Shown: piece by piece, positions 1-7,969 of the stretch
How the letters are laid out: each line of letters starts with the position of its first letter
Numbering within the stretch: the first letter of the stretch is position 1
NCBI GenBank assembly: GCA_017794925.1
Contig: CP051238.1
Location: 3,214,346 to 3,278,345, forward strand
Reading direction: 5' to 3'
Source: Aestuariibacter sp.
Lineage (GTDB): Bacteria; Pseudomonadota; Gammaproteobacteria; Enterobacterales; Alteromonadaceae
DNA length: 64,000 nt
Notes under the pieces: model-generated
The model's database searches: none
What the model was told of the DNA's origin: nothing
Seen by the model: only the letters and a program-made list of their open reading frames with translations
Made by a program: the position numbers and the translations under genes

Positions 1-508
1 TTAAATCAGCGTCAGTTAATTTCGCTGGGGGTACTTTAGTTGGTCTGTTAGTTTTGGATTTAGTTCCATTATAGCGTCCGGGTGCTGACTTCGCCTGGCG
101 CTCACCGCCATTTTTTGCGCCTGGACGACCATCTGGCTTTTTACGAGCAGGCTTGCCTGCAGCTTTGCGCTTTTCAGCCGCTTTCGCTTTGCTTTCTTCC
201 AACTGCTGTTTAGCGTGGTCTTCGTGCTCCTGCTCAATAGCAGCATCATTGTTACCGTCTAAATCAACGCGAAAGTTACCTTTCTTAATACTATAAAGGT
301 AACGCCAGCTGTTGGTGTAATGACGCAAACTGGAGCGAAGCAGGGTTTTACTCACCCGCTCCTCTTCTTGCAAGCGCTCAGCCAGATCCTGGAAGATACC
401 AATTTTTAAAGGGCGAGCTTCACCTTCAAGGCTGAAGCAATTAGGAAAAGTCTCTGCGAGAAACGCAATGACTTCTTTACTGTTACTAAACTTCTGTGAT
501 GATTCCAT
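1..508 (-). CDS. proQ: RNA chaperone ProQ (C-terminus beyond window edge)
   Basis: ProQ is a cytoplasmic RNA chaperone that binds structured small RNAs and mRNA 3' ends. Translating the complement from the ATG at 508 gives an N-terminal FinO/ProQ domain (about residues 5-115, including [13 protein letters not shown] and [12 protein letters not shown]) followed by a basic Lys/Ala/Gly-rich linker. The frame is still open at base 1, after about 169 codons, so the C-terminal Tudor-like domain lies outside the window. It sits 21 bp downstream of a small unknown ORF and then msrC, a likely operon; msrC (yebR) also neighbours proQ in enterobacteria. No strong Shine-Dalgarno precedes the ATG. The minus-strand ORF at 16-249 in another frame is a shadow of this gene. 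Confidence 0.9.
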   Translation of the reverse strand, partial: MESSQKFSNSKEVIAFLAETFPNCFSLEGEARPLKIGIFQDLAERLQEEERVSKTLLRSSLRHYTNSWRYLYSIKKGNFRVDLDGNNDAAIEQEHEDHAKQQLEESKAKAAEKRKAAGKPARKKPDGRPGAKNGGERQAKSAPGRYNGTKSKTNRPTKVPPAKLTDADL

Positions 509-529
509 CAATATTAACGTGTATAAGAG

Positions 530-814
530 TTAATCGAGATTGTCTGCATCATCCCAAGTTGCTAGCAGATGGTCAACCCAATCAAGCAAATCATCGTCAT
601 TTACGTACAATAAATTTTCATCTTGATGCCAAATTGACCAGGTGTGGGACAACAAACCTTCCAAACGCTCCACAGAAATGTCATCTTCAGCGCGATCGTA
701 GACCATGTGCAAAATAGTATTTAACCGCTCTGCCGCTTCATCCGGCTCTTCAAATACATCTTCCATGTCCTGCCAGGTAGCCAGTACGACCTGAATGTCA
801 ATTAAATGCTTCAT
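530..814 (-). CDS. conserved hypothetical protein between msrC and proQ
   Basis: This 94-residue acidic protein is rich in Asp, Glu and Trp (for example ATWQDMEDVFEEPDEAAE) and has no signal peptide or membrane segment, so it is probably soluble and cytoplasmic. I do not recognise a family. The start ATG (814) overlaps the msrC stop in an ATGA arrangement, which suggests translational coupling, and proQ follows after 21 bp. The position inside a tight three-gene operon is the main evidence that it is a real gene. Its function is unknown. Confidence 0.75.
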   Translation of the reverse strand: MKHLIDIQVVLATWQDMEDVFEEPDEAAERLNTILHMVYDRAEDDISVERLEGLLSHTWSIWHQDENLLYVNDDDLLDWVDHLLATWDDADNLD

Positions 815-1269
815 ACCAGTGTATGACTCAGCACACTGACTATCTCACACAAACCCGCTTCATCTTCTGCACTGAAACGAGACAACAACGGGCTATCAAT
901 ATCCAGCACCCCAATCAACTGGTCTTTTACAACGATGGGAATAACGATTTCTGAATTAGACGCCGCATCACAGGCAATATGGCCTTCAAACTGATGTACG
1001 TCTTCAATCCGTTGAACGGTATTGGTGGCTGCCGCAGTACCACATACGCCTTTTCCCATTGGGATCCGGATGCAGGCTGGTTGTCCCTGAAAAGGGCCTA
1101 ACACCAACTGCTTTTCTTTGTACAAATAAAAACCGGCCCAATTCACATCGTCTAACTGATTAAATAATAAGGCACTGATGTTCGCCATATTGGCAATCAG
1201 GTCGTGTTCACCTTCCACCAGGCTTTTGGCCTGAGCGATAAGCTGGGGATATAGGGTACTGCTAGTCAA
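811..1269 (-). CDS. msrC: free methionine-(R)-sulfoxide reductase, GAF domain
   Basis: fRMsr reduces free L-methionine-(R)-sulfoxide in the cytoplasm and so helps repair oxidative damage. The 152-residue protein is a single GAF domain. It carries the family signature NWAGFYL near residue 43 and three conserved cysteines in QPACIRI, KGVCGTAA and HIACDAASNSEIVIPI, which provide the catalytic and resolving thiols. The length matches E. coli YebR. The start is a TTG at 1269, chosen because the N-terminus then aligns with YebR (an Ala-Asn-x-SALL stretch about 30 residues in). Only a weak purine run precedes it. It is the first gene of an operon with a small unknown ORF and proQ. Confidence 0.9.
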   Translation of the reverse strand: MTSSTLYPQLIAQAKSLVEGEHDLIANMANISALLFNQLDDVNWAGFYLYKEKQLVLGPFQGQPACIRIPMGKGVCGTAAATNTVQRIEDVHQFEGHIACDAASNSEIVIPIVVKDQLIGVLDIDSPLLSRFSAEDEAGLCEIVSVLSHTLV

Positions 1270-1281
1270 ATTCTGTCTCTC

Positions 1282-1983
1282 TTAGTGGTAGTTTTCGATC
1301 AGCTCAAATGACACAGAAACCGCAGCGGTGATGTCAGACTGACCAGGTAAACTGCTGCTCACTTCTTCTTTCATCCGCATTGTCGCCATCACAGGTGGCA
1401 TACTGTGCCCTGCTGATTCGTTTATGGTAATCACATTACCCAATTTTACTCCCATTTCGCGCGCTAACAAGCCTGCTCGTAATTTTGCATCCTTAACGGC
1501 AGAAATTAGCGCCTGCTGATAGGCTTCTCCTGAGTCCGTGTTGATGAATTCAAAACGCTGAATGCGATCGACACCGCGACTTAATATGCCATCGAGCACC
1601 GTATCATAGGCTTCAATCTTTTCTGAGGTTACGCGTACCTCTCTGGACAGGATAAAGCCCTTATCCTGCCTGCCATTCGGCGTATGTTCATACCAGGGGT
1701 TTAAATTCACTGACATTGATTGAATATGCTTTTCTTCTACGCCGGATGCCAGCAGGAATTTTACGACTGACGACAATCTGTCTGTCATTTGTTGATTCAG
1801 TTTGCTGACGACCGGCCCACGTTCTTCCAGAACCACACTTACGGTGAATGCATTGGGCACTACACTCACAACACCCTGACCGGATACATTAACCAGTCGC
1901 CGATGTTCATGGGTGTTTGCCGCCAACGCGTTGGTGGTTAATCCGAAACCAATTAATAATGCACCTAATGTTTTAAAACGCAT
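1282..1983 (-). CDS. periplasmic SIMPL domain protein (DUF541)
   Basis: This 233-residue protein has a cleavable signal peptide (residues 1-21, ending in TTNALA) and a SIMPL/DUF541 domain over the rest. The opening strand VNVSGQGVVSVVPNAFTVSVVLEE and the central VRVTSEKIEAYDTVLDGILSRGVDRI are typical of the family. SIMPL proteins are periplasmic or outer-membrane-associated; their biochemical role is poorly defined, with links to oxidative stress. The ATG has a good ribosome site (GGGGAG, 6 nt upstream). It lies 12 bp upstream of msrC on the same strand, so it may be co-transcribed with it. Confidence 0.8.
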   Translation of the reverse strand: MRFKTLGALLIGFGLTTNALAANTHEHRRLVNVSGQGVVSVVPNAFTVSVVLEERGPVVSKLNQQMTDRLSSVVKFLLASGVEEKHIQSMSVNLNPWYEHTPNGRQDKGFILSREVRVTSEKIEAYDTVLDGILSRGVDRIQRFEFINTDSGEAYQQALISAVKDAKLRAGLLAREMGVKLGNVITINESAGHSMPPVMATMRMKEEVSSSLPGQSDITAAVSVSFELIENYH

Positions 1984-2060
1984 GTTTAACTCCCCAATAA
2001 ATGAACCTGAAGCATGGCATCTGCATCCTTAACGGTTTCTGAATAAATCCTGAAACGTAT

Positions 2061-3290
2061 TTAACCAAAAAACCAGTAACTGACGACAATTGCGGTCACA
2101 ATACCCGCCAGATCTGCGGCAAGACAACATGCAACAGCGTATCTTGAATGCTTAATACCAACAGCACCAAGATAGACGGCAAGAACGTAAAATGTGGTTT
2201 CTGTTGAGCCTTGCATGACTGATGCTAAACGGCCAGCGAATGAATCCGCGCCATGGTGCTGCATGGTTTCAATCATTAAAGCTCTGGCTCCACTGCCACT
2301 GAGAGGCTTCATAAGTGCCGTGGGTAACGCGTCAACGAAGCGTGGATCAAATCCTAGCCACATAGCCAGACTGGCTATCCATTGCACCAGAATATCCATT
2401 ACCCCGCTGGCTCTCAGCATACCAATTGCCACTAGCATGGCCAGCAAAAACGGAATCAGTGAGACCGCCACGTCAAAGCCTTTTTTCGCACCATCCACAA
2501 ACTGTTCGTAGGTATTGTTCCCTACTCGCCAGCCACTAATAAGTACACCGACCACAAAAGTAAATAATAAGCTGTTTGCTACGATAGCAGACTGACTTGC
2601 AAGCTCAGAGGCTGCGAGCTGGGCAAAATATAAAATAACAGCGGCAAGTAAACCGAACACGGCTACCAGGTACAAAAGCACGACCCGATTAAACACATTA
2701 ATCTTCTGTACTGCACACGTTACAATGAGGCCTGCAAGGGTTGATGCACTCGTGGCAAGTAAAATGGGAATGAATACATCCGTTGGCTGTGCCGCCCCTT
2801 GTTCGCCCCGGTAAAGAAACACGGCGATGGGAAAGAGGGTCACCGAAGACGTATTGAGTACCAGAAACAAAATCTGGCTGTTTGTTAAGGTATCCTTTTG
2901 GGGAGCCAGTGTTTGCATATCCTGCATCGCTTTAATGCCGAACGGTGTGGCGGCATTATCGAGTCCGAGCAAATTAGCCGACATATTCATGGTGATGCTG
3001 CCAAGTGCAGGGTGATCACGAGGAATATCAGGCATAATCCGACACAAAAAAGGCGCCAGTAAACGTGAAAATTTTTGGATGAGCCCGGATTTTTCTGCCA
3101 CTTCGAATATGCCTAACCAGAATGCCAACACGCCAATTAAGCCAATGGCAATTTCAACACTGAGTGTTGCCATACTGCTTACCATCGACATTACATCCTG
3201 GAACCCTTGTGGGTTATTACCAAAAAATGCCTGATATAACGTGGCTGCGAACGCACTGACAATGAATGCGAGCCATATTCTGTGAAGCAT
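2061..3290 (-). CDS. nucleoside-recognition (Gate) domain membrane protein, SpmA/SpmB fusion type
   Basis: This is a 409-residue integral membrane protein with about ten hydrophobic segments. Two Gate/nucleoside-recognition modules are visible: the first around residues 45-160 (NMSANLLGLDNAATPFGIKAM), the second around 265-400 (LPTALMKPLSGSGARALMIE and GSTETTFYVLAVYLG). This layout matches fusions of Bacillus spore maturation proteins SpmA and SpmB found in non-sporulating bacteria. The transported or sensed ligand is not known. The start ATG at 3290 has AGGTG about 7 nt upstream. It stands alone on the minus strand between the SIMPL gene and an aminotransferase gene. Confidence 0.8.
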   Translation of the reverse strand: MLHRIWLAFIVSAFAATLYQAFFGNNPQGFQDVMSMVSSMATLSVEIAIGLIGVLAFWLGIFEVAEKSGLIQKFSRLLAPFLCRIMPDIPRDHPALGSITMNMSANLLGLDNAATPFGIKAMQDMQTLAPQKDTLTNSQILFLVLNTSSVTLFPIAVFLYRGEQGAAQPTDVFIPILLATSASTLAGLIVTCAVQKINVFNRVVLLYLVAVFGLLAAVILYFAQLAASELASQSAIVANSLLFTFVVGVLISGWRVGNNTYEQFVDGAKKGFDVAVSLIPFLLAMLVAIGMLRASGVMDILVQWIASLAMWLGFDPRFVDALPTALMKPLSGSGARALMIETMQHHGADSFAGRLASVMQGSTETTFYVLAVYLGAVGIKHSRYAVACCLAADLAGIVTAIVVSYWFFG

Positions 3291-3505
3291 AGAAACACCT
3301 TATTGGAATTAAGCGCAACGGTATAAACCGAACTGCCCGAACATCATCAATAAGGGAAATGAAGTGTGTGGCACCCGAGTGCCCGCAACTGAAACACATC
3401 CCTGTTAGTCATTCGGGTATGATTAACTAACAGAGATGATACTAGCGTTTGTTGTAATCAAATAACAAATTTTTTATTACAACCATTAGCCATCTTTGGA
3501 ATTTT

Positions 3506-4627
3506 TTAGTTTAAAACGGTTTTCAGTGCACCAACACAAAAATCGACATTCTTATCGGTACAACCGGCTCCCATCAACCCGATGCGCCAGACTTTACCGG
3601 CAAATGCACCAAGACCAGCGCCAATTTCCAGGTTAAAGTCATTCAGTAGCCTGCTCCGGACCGCTGCGTCATCAATACCGTCAGGAATCTTAACCGCGTT
3701 TAGCTGTGGCAAACGGTATGCCTTATCAACCGCCATTTCCAACCCCAGGGACTCAAGACCGGTGACCAGTTTGTCGTGCAAACGTGCATGGCGAGCCCAG
3801 GCATTTTCCAGGCCTTCTTCATGCAGAATCACCAGCGATTCATGTGTTGCATATATACTGTTAACCGGCGCAGTGTGGTGATAAGCACGCTTGCCACCCT
3901 GCCCCCAGTAACCAACAATCAGATTCATATCAAGGAACCAGCTTTGTACCGGTGTTTTTCTTGACTGAATGACCTCAACCGAACGATCGCTGAATGACAC
4001 CGGTGATATACCCGGCACACAGCTCAGACATTTTTGAGAGCCCGAATAAATGGCATCAATACCCCAATCGTCTACCGCAACTTCAATACCGCCCAGGGAA
4101 GTAACGGCATCAACGATAGTCAGACAATCGTATTGTTGAGCCAGTTTACAAATAGCTTGCGCATCGTTACGAACACCTGTTGAGGTTTCTGCATGCACAA
4201 ACGCAACGACTTTCGTTTCTGGGTGCGCTTTTAACGCCTCTTCCAGTTTATTCAGATCGGTTTGGGTGCCCCAGGCATCTTCAACTACAACCGCATTAGC
4301 ACCACAACGGATAACGTTTTCCTTCATTCTGCCGCCGAAAACGCCATTAATACATACAATCACGGTATCGCCCGGCTCAACCAGATTAACAAAAGCGGCT
4401 TCCATTCCTGCTGAGCCTGGAGCAGAAATGGGCATGGTTAATGCGTTGTCTGTTTTAAAAGCATATTGCAGCAGTTCTTTTGTTTCGTCCATCAGGCCAA
4501 TGAAATCGGGGTCCAGGTGACCTACAGTGCTGCGTGCCATTGCATTCAGTACACGAGGGCTAACATCAGAAGGACCAGGGCCCATTAGCGTACGCTGAGG
4601 AGGAATATGGCTAGTGTAAGTTTTCAT
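3506..4627 (-). CDS. class V aminotransferase, alanine/serine-glyoxylate aminotransferase type
   Basis: This PLP enzyme probably transfers an amino group from alanine or serine to glyoxylate. The 373-residue chain begins MKTYTSHIPPQRTLMGPGPSDVSPRV, a typical start of the alanine-glyoxylate aminotransferase group. It carries the PLP lysine in GSQKCLS (about K199) and the cofactor aspartate in TIVDAVTSLGG. I chose the ATG at 4627 because AAGG sits 8 nt upstream; the frame is open seven codons further to a TTG at 4648 with no better ribosome site. Family members also act as purine-catabolic or aspartate aminotransferases, so the exact donor is uncertain. A dyad TGTTC-N5-GAACA lies in the upstream region. 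Confidence 0.8.
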   Translation of the reverse strand: MKTYTSHIPPQRTLMGPGPSDVSPRVLNAMARSTVGHLDPDFIGLMDETKELLQYAFKTDNALTMPISAPGSAGMEAAFVNLVEPGDTVIVCINGVFGGRMKENVIRCGANAVVVEDAWGTQTDLNKLEEALKAHPETKVVAFVHAETSTGVRNDAQAICKLAQQYDCLTIVDAVTSLGGIEVAVDDWGIDAIYSGSQKCLSCVPGISPVSFSDRSVEVIQSRKTPVQSWFLDMNLIVGYWGQGGKRAYHHTAPVNSIYATHESLVILHEEGLENAWARHARLHDKLVTGLESLGLEMAVDKAYRLPQLNAVKIPDGIDDAAVRSRLLNDFNLEIGAGLGAFAGKVWRIGLMGAGCTDKNVDFCVGALKTVLN

Positions 4628-4894
4628 ATTGGATGCCTTATCGAACAAAATTCAAAACGCGTTAATCACTGCAGCAAACCCACATGAGGAATAACGTCAT
4701 TACCGGCATTTTACTTTGCCTATAAGAAACCTCAATGAATCCTTTAGGCAGAATACAGATTGCTAACATTCACGCCATGAATGGATAGTAAATCCGACAA
4801 AGCTATCGCATTATATTTATTAGCAGAGAGAGTCGTCTTAAAGAGCAGATACATATCACACTGTGGATAAATATTGTACAACCTGTTCAATTAC

Positions 4895-4909
4895 TGTTCA
4901 TATCGAACA
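4895..4909. promoter_or_regulatory. 15-bp dyad, possible operator upstream of the aminotransferase
   Basis: TGTTC-ATATC-GAACA is a perfect 5-bp dyad with a 5-bp spacer. A further half-site TGTTCA lies 11 bp to its left (4884-4889), and an ATCGAACA copy overlaps the region just before the aminotransferase start (about 4641-4648). The dyad sits between that gene and a divergent plus-strand promoter at 4929-4956. A binding protein is inferred only from symmetry and position. Confidence 0.35.
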
Positions 4910-4928
4910 AATTTTTTATTTTGTTGAC

Positions 4929-4956
4929 TTGAAGCGTCTAAATAATGGTCTATAAT
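4929..4956 (+). promoter_or_regulatory. sigma70-type promoter for a candidate small RNA
   Basis: TTGAAG (4929-4934) and a consensus TATAAT (4951-4956) are separated by 16 bp. An overlapping TTGACT at 4924 would have a 21-bp spacer, which is too long. Transcription would start near 4963 on the plus strand, where no protein gene follows before a terminator at 5127. Confidence 0.6.
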
Positions 4957-4962
4957 TCAGAC

Positions 4963-5127
4963 AGTTTGAAGATTTACTAAAAAGTTGTTTATAAAGTGAG
5001 CAGGTTTGCGCTATTATTAGCAGACCGTGTGAATACTATACATCTCTCCCTTTGTAAAAGTTAGCGCACGGCTCAGCAATGAGCCATTCCCCTAGGCCCG
5101 GAGCTTTCTAAGTTCTGGGCATTTTTT
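4963..5127 (+). ncRNA. candidate small RNA in the aminotransferase-tesB gap
   Basis: The roughly 540-bp gap between two minus-strand genes holds a complete plus-strand transcription unit: promoter, a hairpin GGCTCA-GCAA-TGAGCC (5070-5085) and a strong terminator hairpin with T6 at 5096-5127. The predicted transcript is about 165 nt. A 22-codon ORF from a GTG at 4997 has no ribosome site and is probably not translated. I compared it by memory with 6S, Spot 42, GcvB, 4.5S and CsrB and saw no match. A shorter transcript from a TATTAT at 5012 is also possible. The call rests on signals only. Confidence 0.5.
5096..5127 (+). terminator. rho-independent terminator of the candidate small RNA
   Basis: G5096-G5103 pairs with T5113-C5120 (two G-T wobbles), and the stem extends through C5104-G5112 and two T-A pairs to a 3-nt loop. 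T6 follows at 5122-5127. No protein-coding gene on this strand ends here. Confidence 0.7.
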
Positions 5128-5154
5128 ATGCGCAAACAAATCTCGGCCTTATAC

Positions 5155-5180
5155 AAAAAGGCCGGACAAAATGTCCGACC
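5155..5180 (-). terminator. rho-independent terminator of tesB
   Basis: On the minus strand GGTCGGACA-TTT-TGTCCGGCC forms a 9-bp stem (one G-T wobble) followed directly by TTTTT. It lies 10 bp after the tesB stop codon. Confidence 0.85.
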
Positions 5181-5189
5181 GGTAATGTA

Positions 5190-6059
5190 TTATTCGTCTC
5201 TTAATCGCATCAATCCTTCCTGCATGGTGGAAGCCACCAATTCGCCTTGCTGATTGAATATCTGCCCTCGTACCAGACCCCGGGCATTTTCACTCACCGG
5301 ACTTTCCATAACGTACAAAAGCCATTCGTTGATGTTGACCGGGCGGTGGAACCACATTGCGTGATCGATAGTGGCAATGATTAAATTCTTGTCCGTAATT
5401 TGAACACCATGGGGTTGCAAAGAGGTACTCAGAAAATGGTAATCACTCACGTAAGACAGTACAGCCTGATGCATCGCCTGATTGTCGCCAAGCACTTCAG
5501 CCGTTTTTAACCAGGTAGCACGCACTGGTTTGCGGTTCTTTGCTGTAAATGATGCAACGGCATCCACAGTACGAATATCAATTGGGCGATGGTAACTCAG
5601 CGCTTCACGCATACGCCGACCCAAATGTTCATAGTTGCGTTCATACATTCTGATATCTGGCTCCACCTCTTCTGGTGGCGGTACATCCGGCATATCAGCA
5701 AACTGATGGCTCATGCCCGCTTCAGTTGTTTGGAACGATGCGGTCATATAAAAGATGTTACGCCCATTCTGAATTGCCTTCACCCGGCGCGCCGAAAAGC
5801 TTTTACCATCGCGGACAATTTCGACGTCATAAACAACGGGCTTTTGTGCGTCACCCGGCAACAAAAAATAGCTATGAAAGGAGTGAACAACACGATCATT
5901 CGGTACGCTTTGATATGCCGCCTGCAGCGCTTGGCCAAGCACCTGGCCTCCAAACAAGGCCCGAAACCCAAGATCCCAACTCTGTCCGCGGTATAAACCG
6001 TGTTCCAGGGTCTCTAGCTCCAATAATGAAGACAATTTAACTTCGTTTTGCTGTTCCAA
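5190..6059 (-). CDS. tesB: acyl-CoA thioesterase II
   Basis: TesB hydrolyses medium- and long-chain acyl-CoA to free fatty acid and CoA in the cytoplasm. The 289-residue protein has the double hot-dog layout: an N-terminal fold with GLYRGQSWDLGFRALFGGQVLGQAL, VHSFHSYFLLPGD and SFSARRVKAIQNG, and a C-terminal fold with ATIDHAMWFHRPVNINEWLLY and ASTMQEGLMR. Asp in YVSDYHF, Thr in ATIDHA and Gln in MQEG match the E. coli catalytic triad. The start is a TTG at 6059, with AGGAG placed 5-7 nt upstream. The length matches E. coli TesB (286). It is a single-gene unit ending at a strong terminator. Confidence 0.93.
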   Translation of the reverse strand: MEQQNEVKLSSLLELETLEHGLYRGQSWDLGFRALFGGQVLGQALQAAYQSVPNDRVVHSFHSYFLLPGDAQKPVVYDVEIVRDGKSFSARRVKAIQNGRNIFYMTASFQTTEAGMSHQFADMPDVPPPEEVEPDIRMYERNYEHLGRRMREALSYHRPIDIRTVDAVASFTAKNRKPVRATWLKTAEVLGDNQAMHQAVLSYVSDYHFLSTSLQPHGVQITDKNLIIATIDHAMWFHRPVNINEWLLYVMESPVSENARGLVRGQIFNQQGELVASTMQEGLMRLRDE

Positions 6060-6127
6060 GGATATCTCCTACAACGTATTCAGAACCCCGGGGGAAACAT
6101 GGCGCTAGCCACTAAAGATAAGGCTGA

Positions 6128-7969
6128 CTACTGCGCTTTGGGGTTTCTAGGATAAAATTTATCTGCGCACCGTGCCCGATGATCAAAGAAACGGGTATCT
6201 TTATAGGGAAGCTTCATAAAACCACTGATTCCCTCACCACTGATTTCTGGTAAAGCCTGCACGATGTTGTCTAACAGCGCATTAAACTCATTTTCTTTGG
6301 TGTGATCAAGTAAACGATAATAACTGTGAATTTTTAAATGATGACTTAACGCCTCAAAAATAATACAGCCTGTATGATGAATCCCATTGAGTTTTGCTAT
6401 GGCGTCCATAATGGGAGGAGGAAGTGAAAGCAATTCATCAGGGTCCTCGCCGTCTTCGAAATAGGAGTGCAAACGGCTTTCACTGGCACTAAGCGTTTGC
6501 ATGGATTTTTCATAGGGAATACGTGTGCCAGACGCCGCAATAAACGCACTTTCCGGCGTCGACCTGTCGAAGTGCAAGGTGTTTTTGGCATCAAACAAAC
6601 AACATTTAAATACCCCTTTACGGTGTATTGCCCGCGCCAGCATCACGACATTGTTGACGGCCTGATCAAACGCATGCTTTTTATCAGGCTCGTGAAGATT
6701 AAGGCTGGAGTCGATATAAACCCCTTCTGGCTGCCAGTTAATTGCAAGACCACCCACTACAGGGTATTTTGCCAAACGGCTTATAGCAGCGAGGAAACCT
6801 TTCTCTGTTTCGCCCATCCCATCCAGGTAGTTTTTATAATAGCGTTCAAACTGCGCGTCATTGATATAGTTAAGTGCCTGAACTGTCTCTTCCTGATTCC
6901 CGTCGGACGCCCGCTCCCTGAGAAATGACTTACGGGAACTGTAGACGACGGTTTCAATAGATTTACTGCTTCTGCTCACCCATACCGGTAGCAATGCCTC
7001 TACTGGCGTAGGTTCGTGATCACCGAAGACAAGGTTTTCCAGCAACGACAGATGGGAAAGCAGGTAATCGCCCCCTTCCCTTTGTGATTTTTCATCATCA
7101 CTTAGCATGTATGTCAGGATATCTGAAAGTACCCGGGGCAAACCCAGGGATGAGGGCGGGATAACATGTCGGGCAAACCGTGCAGATTGACCGGAAGCCA
7201 ATGCATACAGCGTACTCGCCATCCCTTGTTCATCAAAGCGCGGGCTGGATAGTGCGCCGTTTAACTGTGCATCGCCGATAAAGTACACATCCCCCAAACG
7301 AGCATTGGTTTGCTGTAAATCACCGGACATCAGGTCAAGCACGTTGTTTTGTACCGGTTGCAACTGTTCGTCCAACTGTGCAAAAACAGACGAGCCCCAA
7401 TCTATTAGTGCAATACGCTCATTCGTGTCGTCCCAAACCAGATTAGAAGGCTTGATGTCACCATGCACTATGGGGCGGAATTGCCCCTGATGGTTATGAT
7501 GACGAAGATCCAACAGGATTTTCCCTAACTGAACAGCAATCTTAACTACCAGACGCGGGTGCAACGCCCCTTCACGCAAGCTCACTTGCTCTAAATCTTG
7601 TCCAGGCGCCCGTTCCATCATCAAAATAGACTGACGACCTTTCTGGTGAAAATCGATGACCTTAGGGACTAACGGGTGACTCACCTGGGATTGCATAAAG
7701 GCTTCTTCTTCTAATCTGTCCTGTATGCTGGCAGGTAACGTAATACGGGTAAATTTGAATACCCTGTGGCGCTGTTGTACGTCTGTGCCCGCAAACGCAA
7801 AGCCATAGGCGCCTTTTCCTATCAAATGAATATCACGGTAGCCCAAGGCACCAAGCTGCTCTGTACATAACGCCAACCAGTCTTTTAATTTCTTCGCGTC
7901 GGTATGCGACAACAGATAAATTGACTGTTCTTCCGGAATGTAAAAGTGCTTAATTCCCTGGGATTTCAT
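6128..7969 (-). CDS. Hanks-type serine/threonine protein kinase
   Basis: This 613-residue cytoplasmic protein has a eukaryotic-like kinase domain in its first half: glycine loop GKGAYGFAFAG (51-61), catalytic lysine in VFKFT (K72), catalytic loop HGDIKPSN (D171) and metal-binding DWG (D190). All the residues needed for phosphotransfer appear present. The C-terminal half (about 330-613) is not recognised and has no transmembrane segment, so this is not a membrane sensor kinase of the PknB type. Its ATG overlaps the rlmJ stop by 4 bp (7966-7969), implying coupled translation with an rRNA methyltransferase. Substrates are unknown. Confidence 0.8.
   Translation of the reverse strand: MKSQGIKHFYIPEEQSIYLLSHTDAKKLKDWLALCTEQLGALGYRDIHLIGKGAYGFAFAGTDVQQRHRVFKFTRITLPASIQDRLEEEAFMQSQVSHPLVPKVIDFHQKGRQSILMMERAPGQDLEQVSLREGALHPRLVVKIAVQLGKILLDLRHHNHQGQFRPIVHGDIKPSNLVWDDTNERIALIDWGSSVFAQLDEQLQPVQNNVLDLMSGDLQQTNARLGDVYFIGDAQLNGALSSPRFDEQGMASTLYALASGQSARFARHVIPPSSLGLPRVLSDILTYMLSDDEKSQREGGDYLLSHLSLLENLVFGDHEPTPVEALLPVWVSRSSKSIETVVYSSRKSFLRERASDGNQEETVQALNYINDAQFERYYKNYLDGMGETEKGFLAAISRLAKYPVVGGLAINWQPEGVYIDSSLNLHEPDKKHAFDQAVNNVVMLARAIHRKGVFKCCLFDAKNTLHFDRSTPESAFIAASGTRIPYEKSMQTLSASESRLHSYFEDGEDPDELLSLPPPIMDAIAKLNGIHHTGCIIFEALSHHLKIHSYYRLLDHTKENEFNALLDNIVQALPEISGEGISGFMKLPYKDTRFFDHRARCADKFYPRNPKAQ

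Noticed and set aside
16..249. 77-residue minus-strand ORF at the left edge
   Set aside because: It is a shadow in another frame of proQ, whose true frame runs from 508 to the window edge and matches the FinO/ProQ domain.
3506..4648. Aminotransferase start at the TTG at 4648
   Set aside because: The ATG at 4627 has AAGG at an 8-nt spacing and gives the family N-terminus MKTYTSHIPP.
4997..5065. 22-codon ORF from a GTG in the candidate small RNA
   Set aside because: There is no ribosome site, and no downstream gene that a leader peptide could control.
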